This document shows, one piece after another, positions 34,622-42,770 of a DNA stretch of 64,000 nt. The notes beneath the pieces are model-generated. The model was not told the DNA's origin, did not search any database, and was given only the letters and a program-made list of their open reading frames with translations. The stretch comes from Deefgea tanakiae (GTDB taxonomy: Bacteria > Pseudomonadota > Gammaproteobacteria > Burkholderiales > Chitinibacteraceae), in assembly GCF_019665765.1 (NCBI RefSeq), contig NZ_CP081150.1, forward strand, positions 2,976,001-3,040,000, given 5' to 3'. Position numbers and translations under genes: made by a program. Positions within the stretch are counted from its first letter, which is position 1, and the number at the start of each line of letters is the position of its first letter.

Positions 34622-35613
34622 CACAGATTATGAAAACCACACAAGCCGAGCTGGGCAAGCTGTACGGCCTACGCCGAATTAAAGGTTATTACCGCCTCAC
34701 CGGTTTATTGGCGCATTTAGATCAGTATGGTCAACCTTGGTGGCAAATGCGTTTGTCCGATTGCACCGGTACTTTGGTGGTGGATTATCGCCCGAGTCAG
34801 TTGGATTCATTGGCTGCGAATGATCCACAATCGGCGCTACCATGGGGCATTCGACATGGTGGCTTAGTGCAAGTTGAAGCCAAACTCACCCAGCAAGAGA
34901 CGACAGGCTTCTTTACTGGCAAGTTAGTTTGGTTGCAGCCAGTACTGGAAGTGCATAGCTTGCCGATTTTGGCGAAGATGCCTGTCCTTTCAACTTTGCC
35001 ACGTAGCCATTGCCCTCGCCCTGAGCTACTCGATCAATTGGTGATGCGGGTGCGTGATTTGAAATGTGAATGGCTACAGCGTTTTGTGAGCCGAGTCTTG
35101 GAGCAGTCGCAGGTTGCCGTTGGCTTTATCTCTTTACCCGCCAGCTATCGCTATCATCATGCGTATGCGGGTGGACTATTGGCTCATTCACTGGAAATCA
35201 TGAGCACGCTGGCAGTGCTACCATCTTTGTGTGATTCTGAGCGAGACGTCGCGATGGTGGCAGGATTGCTGCATGATCTGGGGAAAGCTTGGGCTTTGAC
35301 TGCGGAGGGTGAAACCACTGAACTCGGCTATATGGTGGCTCATGAGCATCTTACACTTGAGTTGTGCGGCCCAGCATTAGTTTGGCTGGATCAACATGCA
35401 CCTGAGCTGGCTTTGATGTTACGCCACATCTGGAGCAATATGACCCCGAGTACTCGCTTTAATCATCTGCCGGTTTTGCCAATCGTTCATGCGGTACGAA
35501 TGGCAGATCAATTAAGCGCGAACCAAGATAACAACCGCCACTGGCCGAAGCCTATTCATCTATCCACCATCGTCGCATCAGACCAAACTGCATTGCGCAC
35601 ATTGCATGGTTAA
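34618..35613 (+). CDS. OB-fold and HD-domain phosphohydrolase (YhaM / TraI_2-like)
   Basis: 331 residues. The N-terminal part (about 15-110) looks like an OB fold (YYRLTGLLAHLDQYGQPWWQMRLSDCTGTL). The middle holds an HD metal-binding domain: SYRYHHAYAGGLLAHSLEI, then AGLLHDLGKAW (H219, D220) and AHEHLT. OB plus HD is the plan of YhaM-type 3'-5' exonucleases; related HD domains occur in TraI_2 proteins of integrative elements. AGGAG precedes the ATG (TTAGGAGTAAAGTC), and the gene is coupled to the small gene upstream. A nuclease or nucleotide-hydrolase role is inferred, not shown. Confidence 0.8.
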   Translation: MTQIMKTTQAELGKLYGLRRIKGYYRLTGLLAHLDQYGQPWWQMRLSDCTGTLVVDYRPSQLDSLAANDPQSALPWGIRHGGLVQVEAKLTQQETTGFFTGKLVWLQPVLEVHSLPILAKMPVLSTLPRSHCPRPELLDQLVMRVRDLKCEWLQRFVSRVLEQSQVAVGFISLPASYRYHHAYAGGLLAHSLEIMSTLAVLPSLCDSERDVAMVAGLLHDLGKAWALTAEGETTELGYMVAHEHLTLELCGPALVWLDQHAPELALMLRHIWSNMTPSTRFNHLPVLPIVHAVRMADQLSANQDNNRHWPKPIHLSTIVASDQTALRTLHG

Positions 35614-35622
35614 AATGAGCTA

Positions 35623-36054
35623 ATGTATTCAACGGCGCACTACGGTGCGCCGTTAGTATTAAAAGTAACTTCTGTATTCCTCAATATTTATCAGGACGCT
35701 GCAGCGGGCACAAGCCTGAACGTTGTCGACCCGATTCATCTGATTCGCTCGATGCAACGGCTACCGCGCATCGTGATGATCGACCCCATTATTCCCAAAT
35801 CTGCACGTCAATATGGTGCAGTGGCACTCGCAAGCGCAGCTCGTGGGCGGTACCTCTCGAAGGAATTGTCAGAGATCTGCTTCATATATATAGGTAATGT
35901 TCTATTCGGAAGTTGGCAGGGGAAAAATCAAGGGCTTCGTTCGCCAACGAAGAAACTAATACCTCCAAACCGTTATCACTCCCTGTTTGAAACAAGTGAA
36001 CTCCCGCGTGGCTCATGCCCACAATTATATTCGACAAAGGCACGTCAGACGTAA
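35623..36054 (+). CDS. Hypothetical protein, possibly truncated by the cargo junction
   Basis: 143 residues, starting 10 bases after the OB/HD gene. The first about 85 residues (MYSTAHYGAPLVLKVTSVFL ... YGAVALASAARGRYL) read like real protein. The last 57 lie antisense over the end of the DUF6602 gene and look like chance sequence. I infer that a longer gene of the mobility module was cut near 35880 when the cargo was acquired. No family recognised. The RBS is weak. Confidence 0.4.
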   Translation: MYSTAHYGAPLVLKVTSVFLNIYQDAAAGTSLNVVDPIHLIRSMQRLPRIVMIDPIIPKSARQYGAVALASAARGRYLSKELSEICFIYIGNVLFGSWQGKNQGLRSPTKKLIPPNRYHSLFETSELPRGSCPQLYSTKARQT

Positions 36055-36682
36055 TGATTGATGTCGAGTCAGCCGGGAATCGCACTGGACACGTGGCACG
36101 AAATACTCCGAAACCATTTGGGTATTTTTTTCCGCCCGAGAGAACCAGAATTCCGTCTGGCCAGTAGATTGCCGGTTGAAGATACCTATTAGAGAGAAAC
36201 CTGTCGACGTGTTTGATGATTGTTGCGGGCAGGGCATTGCTATGGAATGCAAGAATATAAAAGGGTATCGGGGTGCTCTTTGATTGTTGATGCCTTGGTA
36301 TATTTTTGGCCAAAACCAAGGATTCCAAAGCTTTTGTCAATGTTTCAGTGCTGTCTTTTCCAGTGGTTAAGTCAGACTTAACTTCTACGGTTGCGATTGA
36401 AGCGTTGGATGGGATTACTCGAACAAAGCTGTTAAAAAAATCAAACTGAGGCAGTGCTCCAGAATGGAGAACAATATCAAGCTGACCAGATTGTGGGTTA
36501 TGGGGGGCGTAACCGACGATTTGGCCGGTGGACCATGCTGTGTTGCTCGGGAGGTGGCTTTGCAATGCGCCACGGACGAAGCCTTCACGTAGTGTTCCGG
36601 TTACGACACTGTGCGTGGCGCCTTTGCTGGCCGAATACATCGAAACCAGAGTCTCCCTGATACGTGAAAAATGCGCTTTCAT
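35882..36682 (-). CDS. DUF6602-like PD-(D/E)XK protein
   Basis: 266 residues, no signal peptide. The N-terminal helix-rich part contains HSVVTGTLREGFVRGALQSHLP, a DUF6602-like opening. It is followed by STGQIVG, then SGQLDIVLHSG with Asp69, and SIATVEVKSDLT with Glu100 and Lys102. Asp...Glu-x-Lys in this order is the PD-(D/E)XK nuclease motif. The C-terminal half (FYILAFHSNALPATI, YWPDGILVLSGGKKY) fits the family. A defence or DNA-processing role is plausible but inferred. The RBS is GAGG, 11 bases from the ATG. An attC-like sequence lies just upstream. Confidence 0.7.
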   Translation of the reverse strand: MKAHFSRIRETLVSMYSASKGATHSVVTGTLREGFVRGALQSHLPSNTAWSTGQIVGYAPHNPQSGQLDIVLHSGALPQFDFFNSFVRVIPSNASIATVEVKSDLTTGKDSTETLTKALESLVLAKNIPRHQQSKSTPIPFYILAFHSNALPATIIKHVDRFLSNRYLQPAIYWPDGILVLSGGKKYPNGFGVFRATCPVRFPADSTSIITSDVPLSNIIVGMSHAGVHLFQTGSDNGLEVLVSSLANEALDFSPANFRIEHYLYI

Positions 36683-36694
36683 GTGATAAAAGAC

Positions 36695-36764
36695 CTCTAA
36701 CGTTTGAATTCACGGGACTGCTCGGCTTTTCGCGCAGGTTCGGTGGAATGATGGTTTGTGGGCC
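36695..36764 (-). other. attC-like recombination site between two small genes
   Basis: Read on the minus strand: GGCCCAC near the P-loop gene stop, a central hairpin CTGCGCG ... CGAGCAG, then TTCAAACGTTAGAG. This resembles the R''-L''-stem-L'-R' layout of integron attC sites, with R' close to GTTRRRY (last base off). It is about 70 bases long and sits exactly between two short co-oriented genes, as in a cassette array. It is degenerate and no integron integrase is in the window, so the call is tentative. Confidence 0.45.
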
Positions 36765-37174
36765 TAAATGCCTGCCCGTTGCATAAGGGATGAAGCAGTG
36801 GCTGCATTTGTCACTCCGTGATTGTTAGTAACATAAGTCTGAGCGACAAAGTGAATGCTGTATGTGGCCGATAAGGCATTTACCCAACCAACAGTCATTC
36901 CGCTTGTTCGGCAAGCACAAAAAATGATGTCACACTTGGCCGCAACAAAGGTAGGAAGGGTCTGCTGGAGCCGAGAGTTGGGATCGCCCTGACTTTCAAT
37001 ACCCACCACCAAACCATTTACGTTGCGGATGATGACCGCAACGTCCTTTGTAGTGCTATGGAGCGCCTGGGTAGTGGCGGATGAATATTTGGCTTGAATT
37101 TTATGAAGTAAACGAATCAAACTATCGGACTTGCCGCAATTACCCGGCCCCTGCAATGCGAAAAGATGTGGCAT
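36764..37174 (-). CDS. Small P-loop NTPase-like protein (136 aa)
   Basis: 136 residues with Walker A GPGNCGKS (residues 9-16) directly at the N-terminus and a Walker-B-like strand CDIIFCAC (81-88). The C-terminal 30 residues are Thr/Asn/Ala-rich and fit no motif. AGGAAG precedes the ATG, and GTTGGGCCTAAC lies 15-26 bases upstream of it on the minus strand, as found at the head of integron cassettes. The protein is too short for most ATPases, so it may be a regulator or a minimal nucleotide-binding partner. Function unknown. Confidence 0.65.
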   Translation of the reverse strand: MPHLFALQGPGNCGKSDSLIRLLHKIQAKYSSATTQALHSTTKDVAVIIRNVNGLVVGIESQGDPNSRLQQTLPTFVAAKCDIIFCACRTSGMTVGWVNALSATYSIHFVAQTYVTNNHGVTNAATASSLMQRAGI

Positions 37175-37652
37175 GCGTTCTTCCTGCTGTTAGGCCCAAC
37201 GTGAAATATGCATCTATGCAGGTGCATATTTAGTGTGTCTGTGTATATAACACAGCATGCTACGCACTATTTACACTGCTTTTCAAGCAAGTTGGATTGT
37301 GGATTGCTGAAAGTGCACAGTAAGATGTGGCGGCTACACCCCGCTTGCGGATGTGTTGCGCGAGGCCTTGCGGGTGCGGCATTACACTCTGGGCCTAACC
37401 CCTCATTCAATGAGGGCGCCTTATGGTGCCCGTTAATTCGAACATTAGCGTCAGCAATGTAACTACAAACAGACATTGATGCCTCGAACATGAAAGTCAG
37501 CTTTGGCCGATCTGTTGATGCCAAAGCTTGAAAAATGAAAGGCAGCAAACCATCAGGTTGCGGCCTTAGTTATTTGGGATGAAAACGCGTTTTGCTCGGC
37601 CAACGCAGACGGTCCACATGCATCTTGTATGCGTGCCCTACAGTATTGATGC
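37175..37652. other. Non-coding gap with cassette-like boundaries
   Basis: About 480 bases between the P-loop gene and the NACHT gene. It contains GTTAGGC at 37189 and an attC-like site at 37393-37450, both readable in plus orientation, bounding a segment of about 260 bases. An 84-residue plus frame (37208-37462) crosses the site and ends GPNPSFNEGALW-, a form I associate with reading through an attC, but it has no RBS. An inverted repeat AAATATGCA/TGCATATTT lies near 37205-37233. Confidence 0.4.
37393..37450 (+). other. attC-like site, plus orientation
   Basis: 58 bases: GCCTAAC (fits RYYYAAC), CCCTCATTCAA, stem GGGCGCC-TTAT-GGTGCCC, then TTAATTCGAACATTAGCG (R' of the form NTTAGNN). The match to the attC plan is better than for the site at 36695, and the orientation is opposite. 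No integrase gene of the IntI type is seen. Confidence 0.5.
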
Positions 37653-40600
37653 CTATTGTGACCCTCTTCTAGACACATCCAGAACGAATACATCTATCCT
37701 ACCTACGAGCTCTGGAGGTAATTTTGTTTCGATACCGTTTTTGAGTTCCTGAGCACTTCCAATACCGTGCCTTTTACGCCCAGCAACGACTTCATCTGCA
37801 CCAAACCAGATCGCGAGAAAAATGCCCTGTTGCTCTGCATCTTGGTGGATTGAATAGCGCTCATATAGTTGTGCGGCGGCGGCGGTGTATAGCTCTTTAT
37901 GCCATTGCCCTTTGACCTCTGTGACAAGTAACCGTCTTTTACCACCAATCATCTTTGTTACTGTGAAATCACTCCGGTTTGCATCCTTTAACTGATGCTC
38001 TGGTGTAACTGAAATACTTTGCGGTTCAAGCCGAAGATTCAGCCGCTCAGCAATAATCTCAGTGGACCGTACTTCGTCCAAGCGCTTATCCTTTTCATAA
38101 AAGCGATTTACGGAGTTGTATTCACCACCGTGAATGGCTTTCTGAAAGTCTTGCAGCTCTTGGAGAACGAGTTGACGCAAACCTTCCACAGTCACCACGG
38201 CGTCGTGGTCCAATTGATTAACGATTTCTTGGGGAGTCGGAGGCTCGAAATCTCTCAGTGCTTCCTTCCTGACTTGACCGGCATGAATGCTCTTCAAGCT
38301 TTGGTGCAGGTCTTGGAAGCGCGAATCGGAAAGAAGACGATTGAGCATAGGAATTGCAGAATCAGACTCATCTGAGTTGATTAACCAGATTATGTCAGTC
38401 AAAAAGCGGTATGCGACTTCTTCATTTGGGCTACCAGTACCCCAGTGGCTAGGCAGATCAACCTTTGGCCATTTGTCTATAAAGGCATCTAGAATGGCTT
38501 CTACCTTGCATGCAGTAAGCCTAGGCCAATGATTGCCGCGACTATATGATTCAGACCTATCGTTCAGCAAGAACACAGTATTTTTATCGGCTTTGAGCCA
38601 GTTCCAGTATATTTCAGGTGCATTGTTTAGGAAGTACCACGCACGTAAGAACCAGAATTTGCGTTTTTGTTGGATTTCTTCACTCTCGGTTGGATTGGGG
38701 CAATCGACCATGAGTTCTGCACAGCGCTCGGAAATAATTTCTTCCAATGCATCACGATTGCCATGTTCTACTGCAATTTCAAAAATCCTATCTAGTGCCT
38801 CAAGCCCTAATAAACAAAAGCGTTTAAGCCAATCAATTGAGAGCGTGCCACGCAAATGACTAAATACCTCGTCCATTTCCAGCAGCCCAATCTCAGGATA
38901 AGAACATCCTGGATGTGCCAATTGTGGTTCAACGTATTGCTGTAGGAAATTTTTTGCATTCGCCTCATCAGAAAAAATTAGTCGGTCAACTTCGGCCTTT
39001 AGTGCATCGCGCTCTTCTTCCGAGACTGCGTCGAAGTGCATATGAATGTTAGTCCGCAGCGCCTGCAGGAGCTGAAGTTCAACATCCTCCAAGTTACCTT
39101 TGTCACGCATGATCTCCAAGCACGCCGCATACAGGATTATCTCTGATTCTTGATACTGCGACGCACACTGCAGTTCAGCTAGCTTGAGTAAGTCTGGTAC
39201 GCTTTGAGCAATGAAACCGAGGCAATTTCTGAGAGCATTCCGAACGATCGTCTCATCACCAAACTCGCGCTCAATAATTGCTGGGGACTCGAGTACCAGC
39301 CCTGCGAACCTAACTAAGCAACTCCAATGGCGACCACCTTCGACAAGCTCACGGTTATCTTGAACATACTGAATGTTTACTGCACGGTTGTCACCTTGCT
39401 GCCTCTGAAATTGTTTCATTTTTCGGGTATGCCTGAAACGTGGCATTCTGTGTTCTCGTTCGAACTGAGCGGCACTCTTGTTGGACTTTACCCACTCTCT
39501 CATGAATGAAGGTTTTTCCAATGCTTGCTTGCGCATATGCCGACGCAAACCGTCAGGCCCCCTCTCTCCTTCATTATTGTGGCGCTGATGTTCCATCATG
39601 AAGCTCACCCATAAAGTCAGATTGTTGGTCATAAACGCAAGATCAACGATAAATCGGCGGTCATTTGCATAAAGACCAAGACCTGAGTGGGAGTGCCAAT
39701 TGAACTGATTGCTGGTGTTGCGAATATGTTCTTGGTCTGTCAGATTCCCAAATACGTGAGTGATTATTCCTTTGCGTAACTCTTCATCCTCTTGGAGCAC
39801 CTGAATAGCTTTACTCTGGCTAGTGCCCTTATTTTCGTGGAAGTTCAGGTTTCCTAACCATTGCCAAACTCTTCTAGGGTCAAACGGTGGCTTGGCAAGA
39901 GCAAAGTATCGATCCAGCATAGTTCCAACGATTTTGCTTATCCCTGTTCGGCAATCACACTCATAAGATTTTTTGCCACATTTACAGGTCAGGTCGTTGG
40001 TCAACTCATCCAACAGCCACTCGATAGTCGCCAAATCTAGACCGACGATTAAACGCTTCACGAAATAGCGCTCACCTATTGTGCGATCACGATGCTCTTG
40101 AGGCCTCGGGTAGAGATTTGCGCAAGCCCGGAAAAAATCGGCAAGAAAAATCTGGTCAAATTTTTCTGCGCCCAGTTTTTCAATGGCCTCCGCAGCAACT
40201 CTCATTGACGTATGGCTGGCCTCAGAAATCAGAATAGCCAAGTCGGCAAGATGGTCATTACTGGCGAGCTCAAGCAGACACCTACTCGCCAACAAGCGAG
40301 TGTTCTTACTTTTTGCCTGACCCAAAGTGAGTTGACGCAACTCATAAGTTAACAGCTCGACTGCTGATGACCCTACCAATAGTTCAAGGAGCAGATCCCG
40401 CAAGTGCCCATCACTTTCGGTCACTAGAAGAGGTTTGATTTCTTCCACAACATCTTGAGTGAAGAATCCTGCAATACTGAATCTTCTCCAAAAATCTCCT
40501 CTTCGAAAGTAGGGATCTTTAGCTTCAATATCTTTAAGCTGATTTACCAGAAGTCGCTTCGACGAACTATCAAGCTGAGAAGGATCACCATTTGCAATTA

Positions 40601-41735
40601 CAGCATAGGGATCTAGTTCGATTGCGGCTTCCTGTATGGGCTTGTTACCTAAGGATGCCATCCAGCCCAGCAGCCCCCGGAGTTCATCTCGAACGACTGA
40701 GTTTGGGGCGATGATAGGAAGACACTTGGCTAAAGTCAGAGGATCTTTTGAATTTGCTATCCGCTTAGCGAGATAATCTGCCGCGCAGTATTCAGCGATG
40801 ATCTTGTGAACCGGGCGATGTTGATCTGGGCAATCTCCCGGCTTAAACAAGCGAGTTGCAAGGATGCCTTCAGCAGCAGTATTGGCACTAAACAATGACG
40901 CTAGCAGAGGATATATCCGACCCTCAGTGCCTTCGCTTGTGCCGATACCTTCAGCACCGGATAGCAATAGCTTGGCAAAGACTTCCGACGACAGTTCAAC
41001 TTTTTGAGAAGTCGGCAGCACTGGATTGGTTCTTGCTACATTGTTATTTGCTTCCTTCGCCAAGCGCTCAACCGCTTGTGAAAAGATTGAGCGTTTGTTG
41101 GTGAAATGTCTTCCGCTCTCGATATAAGCATCAGCAAAGAGTTTCAGAAACTGGGGGTTAGGTAGAAGCATTTCTAAATTAAATCGAGCGACTTCGGTCT
41201 GGAATGCTGCGAAATCCTCCCCTTGTGCATGATATTCAAAGATCTCCCGCTGTTCTGCCTCATTAAACTCGCATAACCAAACCACCAATGGCGGTTTTCC
41301 AAAAAACTCTTCGAAAGCACTTGTAGAAGCGTTGTCCCACTCACTGGACCTGCTCGACAAGTAGACATGAGTTGGATTGACTGATTCGGCTTTGCCAAGA
41401 AGTCCATAGATGCCAGAAGCATCTATCTTTGCCAATTCGTCAAATGCATCAATAACCAGTGGAATGTCGTTGCCACTTGCTCCTGCGTATCTGAATTTGT
41501 TCGCAGTTACGACAGTTGTACCCAACTGTTGAGCAAGGCTACCCATAAGTACAGTTTTACCCCCGCCGGGTTCAGCCAAGACAACTACGTAATTTGAAGC
41601 GGATAGTAGCTCCATCTCAGTATAAGACAGGCCATTACACGAGAGTCTTCGTGGAAGATAGAGCGTCGAATTCATATGCGAAAAGTACGATGTCTCGATA
41701 GAAGTGTCGATACCTGCCCTGCCACGTTCAGGCAT
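37653..41735 (-). CDS. Giant NACHT/STAND-like NTPase with C-terminal PD-(D/E)XK domain, candidate defence protein
   Basis: 1360 residues. An N-terminal NTPase of the NACHT/STAND type has Walker A AEPGGGKT (54-61), Walker B VIDAFDE (94-100, with the extra acidic pair typical of NACHT) and the sensor-like YLSSRS (125-130). A very long helical region (about 330-1180) resembles HEAT or similar repeats and contains a possible zinc knuckle CKCGKKSYECDC (about 583-594). The C-terminus carries a nuclease-like motif: RSDFTVTK (Asp about 1253), LVTEVKGQW (Glu-x-Lys about 1270) and AAAAQLYERY. Sensor-NTPase-nuclease proteins of this size are typical anti-phage proteins (Avs-like). No obvious Shine-Dalgarno; Met21 is an alternative start. 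I do not recognise it as a named system. Confidence 0.8.
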   Translation of the reverse strand: MPERGRAGIDTSIETSYFSHMNSTLYLPRRLSCNGLSYTEMELLSASNYVVVLAEPGGGKTVLMGSLAQQLGTTVVTANKFRYAGASGNDIPLVIDAFDELAKIDASGIYGLLGKAESVNPTHVYLSSRSSEWDNASTSAFEEFFGKPPLVVWLCEFNEAEQREIFEYHAQGEDFAAFQTEVARFNLEMLLPNPQFLKLFADAYIESGRHFTNKRSIFSQAVERLAKEANNNVARTNPVLPTSQKVELSSEVFAKLLLSGAEGIGTSEGTEGRIYPLLASLFSANTAAEGILATRLFKPGDCPDQHRPVHKIIAEYCAADYLAKRIANSKDPLTLAKCLPIIAPNSVVRDELRGLLGWMASLGNKPIQEAAIELDPYAVIANGDPSQLDSSSKRLLVNQLKDIEAKDPYFRRGDFWRRFSIAGFFTQDVVEEIKPLLVTESDGHLRDLLLELLVGSSAVELLTYELRQLTLGQAKSKNTRLLASRCLLELASNDHLADLAILISEASHTSMRVAAEAIEKLGAEKFDQIFLADFFRACANLYPRPQEHRDRTIGERYFVKRLIVGLDLATIEWLLDELTNDLTCKCGKKSYECDCRTGISKIVGTMLDRYFALAKPPFDPRRVWQWLGNLNFHENKGTSQSKAIQVLQEDEELRKGIITHVFGNLTDQEHIRNTSNQFNWHSHSGLGLYANDRRFIVDLAFMTNNLTLWVSFMMEHQRHNNEGERGPDGLRRHMRKQALEKPSFMREWVKSNKSAAQFEREHRMPRFRHTRKMKQFQRQQGDNRAVNIQYVQDNRELVEGGRHWSCLVRFAGLVLESPAIIEREFGDETIVRNALRNCLGFIAQSVPDLLKLAELQCASQYQESEIILYAACLEIMRDKGNLEDVELQLLQALRTNIHMHFDAVSEEERDALKAEVDRLIFSDEANAKNFLQQYVEPQLAHPGCSYPEIGLLEMDEVFSHLRGTLSIDWLKRFCLLGLEALDRIFEIAVEHGNRDALEEIISERCAELMVDCPNPTESEEIQQKRKFWFLRAWYFLNNAPEIYWNWLKADKNTVFLLNDRSESYSRGNHWPRLTACKVEAILDAFIDKWPKVDLPSHWGTGSPNEEVAYRFLTDIIWLINSDESDSAIPMLNRLLSDSRFQDLHQSLKSIHAGQVRKEALRDFEPPTPQEIVNQLDHDAVVTVEGLRQLVLQELQDFQKAIHGGEYNSVNRFYEKDKRLDEVRSTEIIAERLNLRLEPQSISVTPEHQLKDANRSDFTVTKMIGGKRRLLVTEVKGQWHKELYTAAAAQLYERYSIHQDAEQQGIFLAIWFGADEVVAGRKRHGIGSAQELKNGIETKLPPELVGRIDVFVLDVSRRGSQ

Positions 41736-41969
41736 CGATGATATTGTCAGATAATTGTCATGCTAACATAAGAGTAAGACTAACTACTTTGGCATCGATA
41801 ATTTGGCCAAAGCTGACATTTTCAATTGTTCGCGCCGATTGAAATTTGACCCACCCTGCCGATCGAATTTTGACCCAGGGCTGAGCGTTGCTTTTTAACG
41901 GAGCAACTGTGGGTAAGTCTAGCAATTAGCGGGCAGTTCGCCCGCTATTTTTACACCTTCATTTTCAAC

Positions 41970-42770
41970 TTAGAACGGTTCCGCTTCCCTACTCAGTTCA
42001 TCTTTCTTACTTTGCTCCCGCTGTTTGATCTTCGATTTCGCCGCCATACTGCTGTGCTGGAAACGATAGGAATCATTCCCTGTTTCAACAATATGACAAT
42101 GATGGGTGAGTCGATCCAATAGCGCCGTTGTCATCTTGGCATCACCAAAGACACTCGACCATTCCGAGAAGTTCAGATTGGTCGTGATGATCACGCTGGT
42201 GTGTTCGTACAGCTTCGACAGCAAGTGAAACAGCAATGCGCCACCGGCTTGGCTGAAGGGCAAGTAGCCCAGTTCATCCAGAATCACCACATCCACTCGC
42301 ATTAGCGCCAGTGCGGTTCGCCCAGCTTTACCTTCTCGATTTTCTTTTTCCAGTAGATTGACCAGATCAACCGTTGAGTAAAAACGCACCCGCTTGCCAT
42401 GCCGTGTAATCCCCCCAATCCCCATCGCAGTGGCCAGATGTGTTTTTCCAGTGCCCGGACCACCAATCAACACGGCGTTTTGTGCGGTTTCCGTAAAAGC
42501 CAGCGTCGCCAGTTGCCCAACGAGGGCTTGATCCACTTTCGACACACTAAAGTCGAAACCCGCCAAGTCTCGATGTACAGGGAATCTAGCCGCAGCCATT
42601 TGATGATGAATCGAACGCAGACCACGGTCGGTGTTTTCTGCTTGGAGTAAATGTTCAATCAGCCAGCCCGAGGTATCTATAGCCAAACCACTTTGAGCTT
42701 TTAAATCAACCCAAGCGCCCGCCATACCGTGCAAGCGCAAGGCTTTGAGTTCCGCGGTAATGTCACGCAT
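41970..42770 (-). CDS. istB: IS21 helper ATPase IstB
   Basis: 266 residues from the ATG at 42770, which overlaps the istA stop by eight bases and has GGGAG upstream. AAA+ motifs: Walker [16 protein letters not shown], Walker [16 protein letters not shown], and the IstB-specific [17 protein letters not shown] with [19 protein letters not shown]. IstB stimulates IstA transposase and chooses the target. Intact. Confidence 0.95.
   Translation of the reverse strand: MRDITAELKALRLHGMAGAWVDLKAQSGLAIDTSGWLIEHLLQAENTDRGLRSIHHQMAAARFPVHRDLAGFDFSVSKVDQALVGQLATLAFTETAQNAVLIGGPGTGKTHLATAMGIGGITRHGKRVRFYSTVDLVNLLEKENREGKAGRTALALMRVDVVILDELGYLPFSQAGGALLFHLLSKLYEHTSVIITTNLNFSEWSSVFGDAKMTTALLDRLTHHCHIVETGNDSYRFQHSSMAAKSKIKQREQSKKDELSREAEPF

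Noticed and set aside
37208-37462. 84-residue plus frame across the attC-like site
   Set aside because: No RBS and low-complexity content; its C-terminus is explained by reading through the attC-like repeat.
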